From Nissolia schottii (taxonomy: Eukaryota > Streptophyta > Magnoliopsida > Fabales > Fabaceae), in NCBI GenBank assembly GCA_003254905.1, contig QANU01016365.1, forward strand, positions 622,675 to 686,674: a stretch of DNA of 64,000 nt, written 5' to 3'. The translations under genes and the position numbers were made by a program. The notes beneath the pieces are model-generated. The model was not told the origin of the DNA, did not search any database, and saw only the letters and a program-made list of their open reading frames with translations. Every line of letters begins with the position of its first letter. Positions within the stretch are counted from its first letter, which is position 1. Positions 63,797 to 64,000 of this stretch are shown here, in pieces.

Positions 63797-64000
63797 ATGG
63801 AAGAAGGGTTTGGGATCTTGGCTGTTGCAGCAATGGCACAGTGGTGCAGATCAGCCAAGGAGTATGATCTCCACGCAGAGAAATCCCCCTGCAGCGGAGA
63901 AGAAGGGGACACCCTATTGCGCGGATGGAGCGGCGGCCGCGGCGACGAGGAGGAATTCGAGCTGGAACTGGAGGAATCCTCGCTTGTGATGCTGCTGTTG
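63797..64000 (+). CDS. Possible start of a gene cut by the window edge
   Basis: From the ATG at 63797 the frame stays open for 68 codons to the window end, giving MEEGFGILAVAAMAQWCRSA, an acidic middle (GEEGD), then GGRGDEEEFELELEE. The GC content rises sharply over the neighbourhood, which favours real coding sequence. The minus strand is also open here with a Ser/Pro-rich reading, so the strand is not certain. I do not recognise a family. Confidence 0.25.
   Translation, partial: MEEGFGILAVAAMAQWCRSAKEYDLHAEKSPCSGEEGDTLLRGWSGGRGDEEEFELELEESSLVMLLL

Noticed and set aside
63914-63965. NotI-like GCGGCCGC and EcoRI-like GAATTCGAGCT sites, which could be cloning-vector sequence
   Set aside because: The surrounding sequence reads through as one open frame and does not continue into a known polylinker; chance sites in GC-rich coding DNA are enough to explain it.
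1-64000. CRISPR arrays, bacterial operons, rRNA or tRNA genes
   Set aside because: No regularly spaced repeat-spacer array, no ribosome-binding pattern, and no cloverleaf-like or rRNA sequence was noticed; the splice structure of the genes shows eukaryotic nuclear DNA. A tRNAscan-type search was not possible here.

Overview
The window is nuclear DNA of a flowering plant: AT-rich, intron-dense, with two very long multi-exon genes set in decayed transposon sequence. The wording of the ERECTA-like and myosin proteins points to a eudicot, most likely a legume close to soybean; that species guess is inference. Single N characters at 2595, 31339, 33124, 34787 and 35963 look like joins between draft contigs, and the sequence on either side of several of them is duplicated or out of order.

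Layout. 1-6990 is repeat-rich and without a host gene: a LINE-type RNase H scrap near 1.9-2.1 kb, copia-type LTR pieces with a primer-binding site near 3.0 kb, and an unclassified repeat carrying a recurring AATGGCGCT motif at 3.4-3.9 kb. 6990-9310 holds a broken Mutator-like (MULE) transposase gene on the plus strand facing a broken plant-mobile-domain (PMD) gene on the minus strand. 9.3-13.4 kb is low-complexity spacer. 14343-21737 is a complete 27-exon ERECTA-type receptor kinase gene encoding about 980 residues, with one LRR per exon. 23630-26330 is a decayed, 3'-truncated Ty1/copia retrotransposon. 26.4-33.1 kb is non-coding repeat, including a 1.79-kb near-identical duplication. 33125-38040 contains pieces of a second MULE-like element in which a FAR1-type transposase and a Ulp1-type (C48) cysteine protease gene converge; the contigs carrying it appear to be in the wrong order. 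38556-62078 is a complete 38-exon class XI myosin heavy-chain gene of about 1518 residues, with MITE-like insertions in its introns. A short GC-rich open segment touches the right edge.

The two host genes have unrelated roles: ERECTA-type kinases read secreted peptides at the plasma membrane to control organ shape and stomatal patterning, while myosin XI drives organelle movement and cytoplasmic streaming on actin. No operon-like or shared-pathway logic links them. The most unusual part of the window is the 33-38 kb element, with a FAR1 plus Ulp1 convergent pair, a catalytic His to Tyr change in the protease, and more than 20 copies of a short TGCACAAACATTATA-like motif in both orientations.
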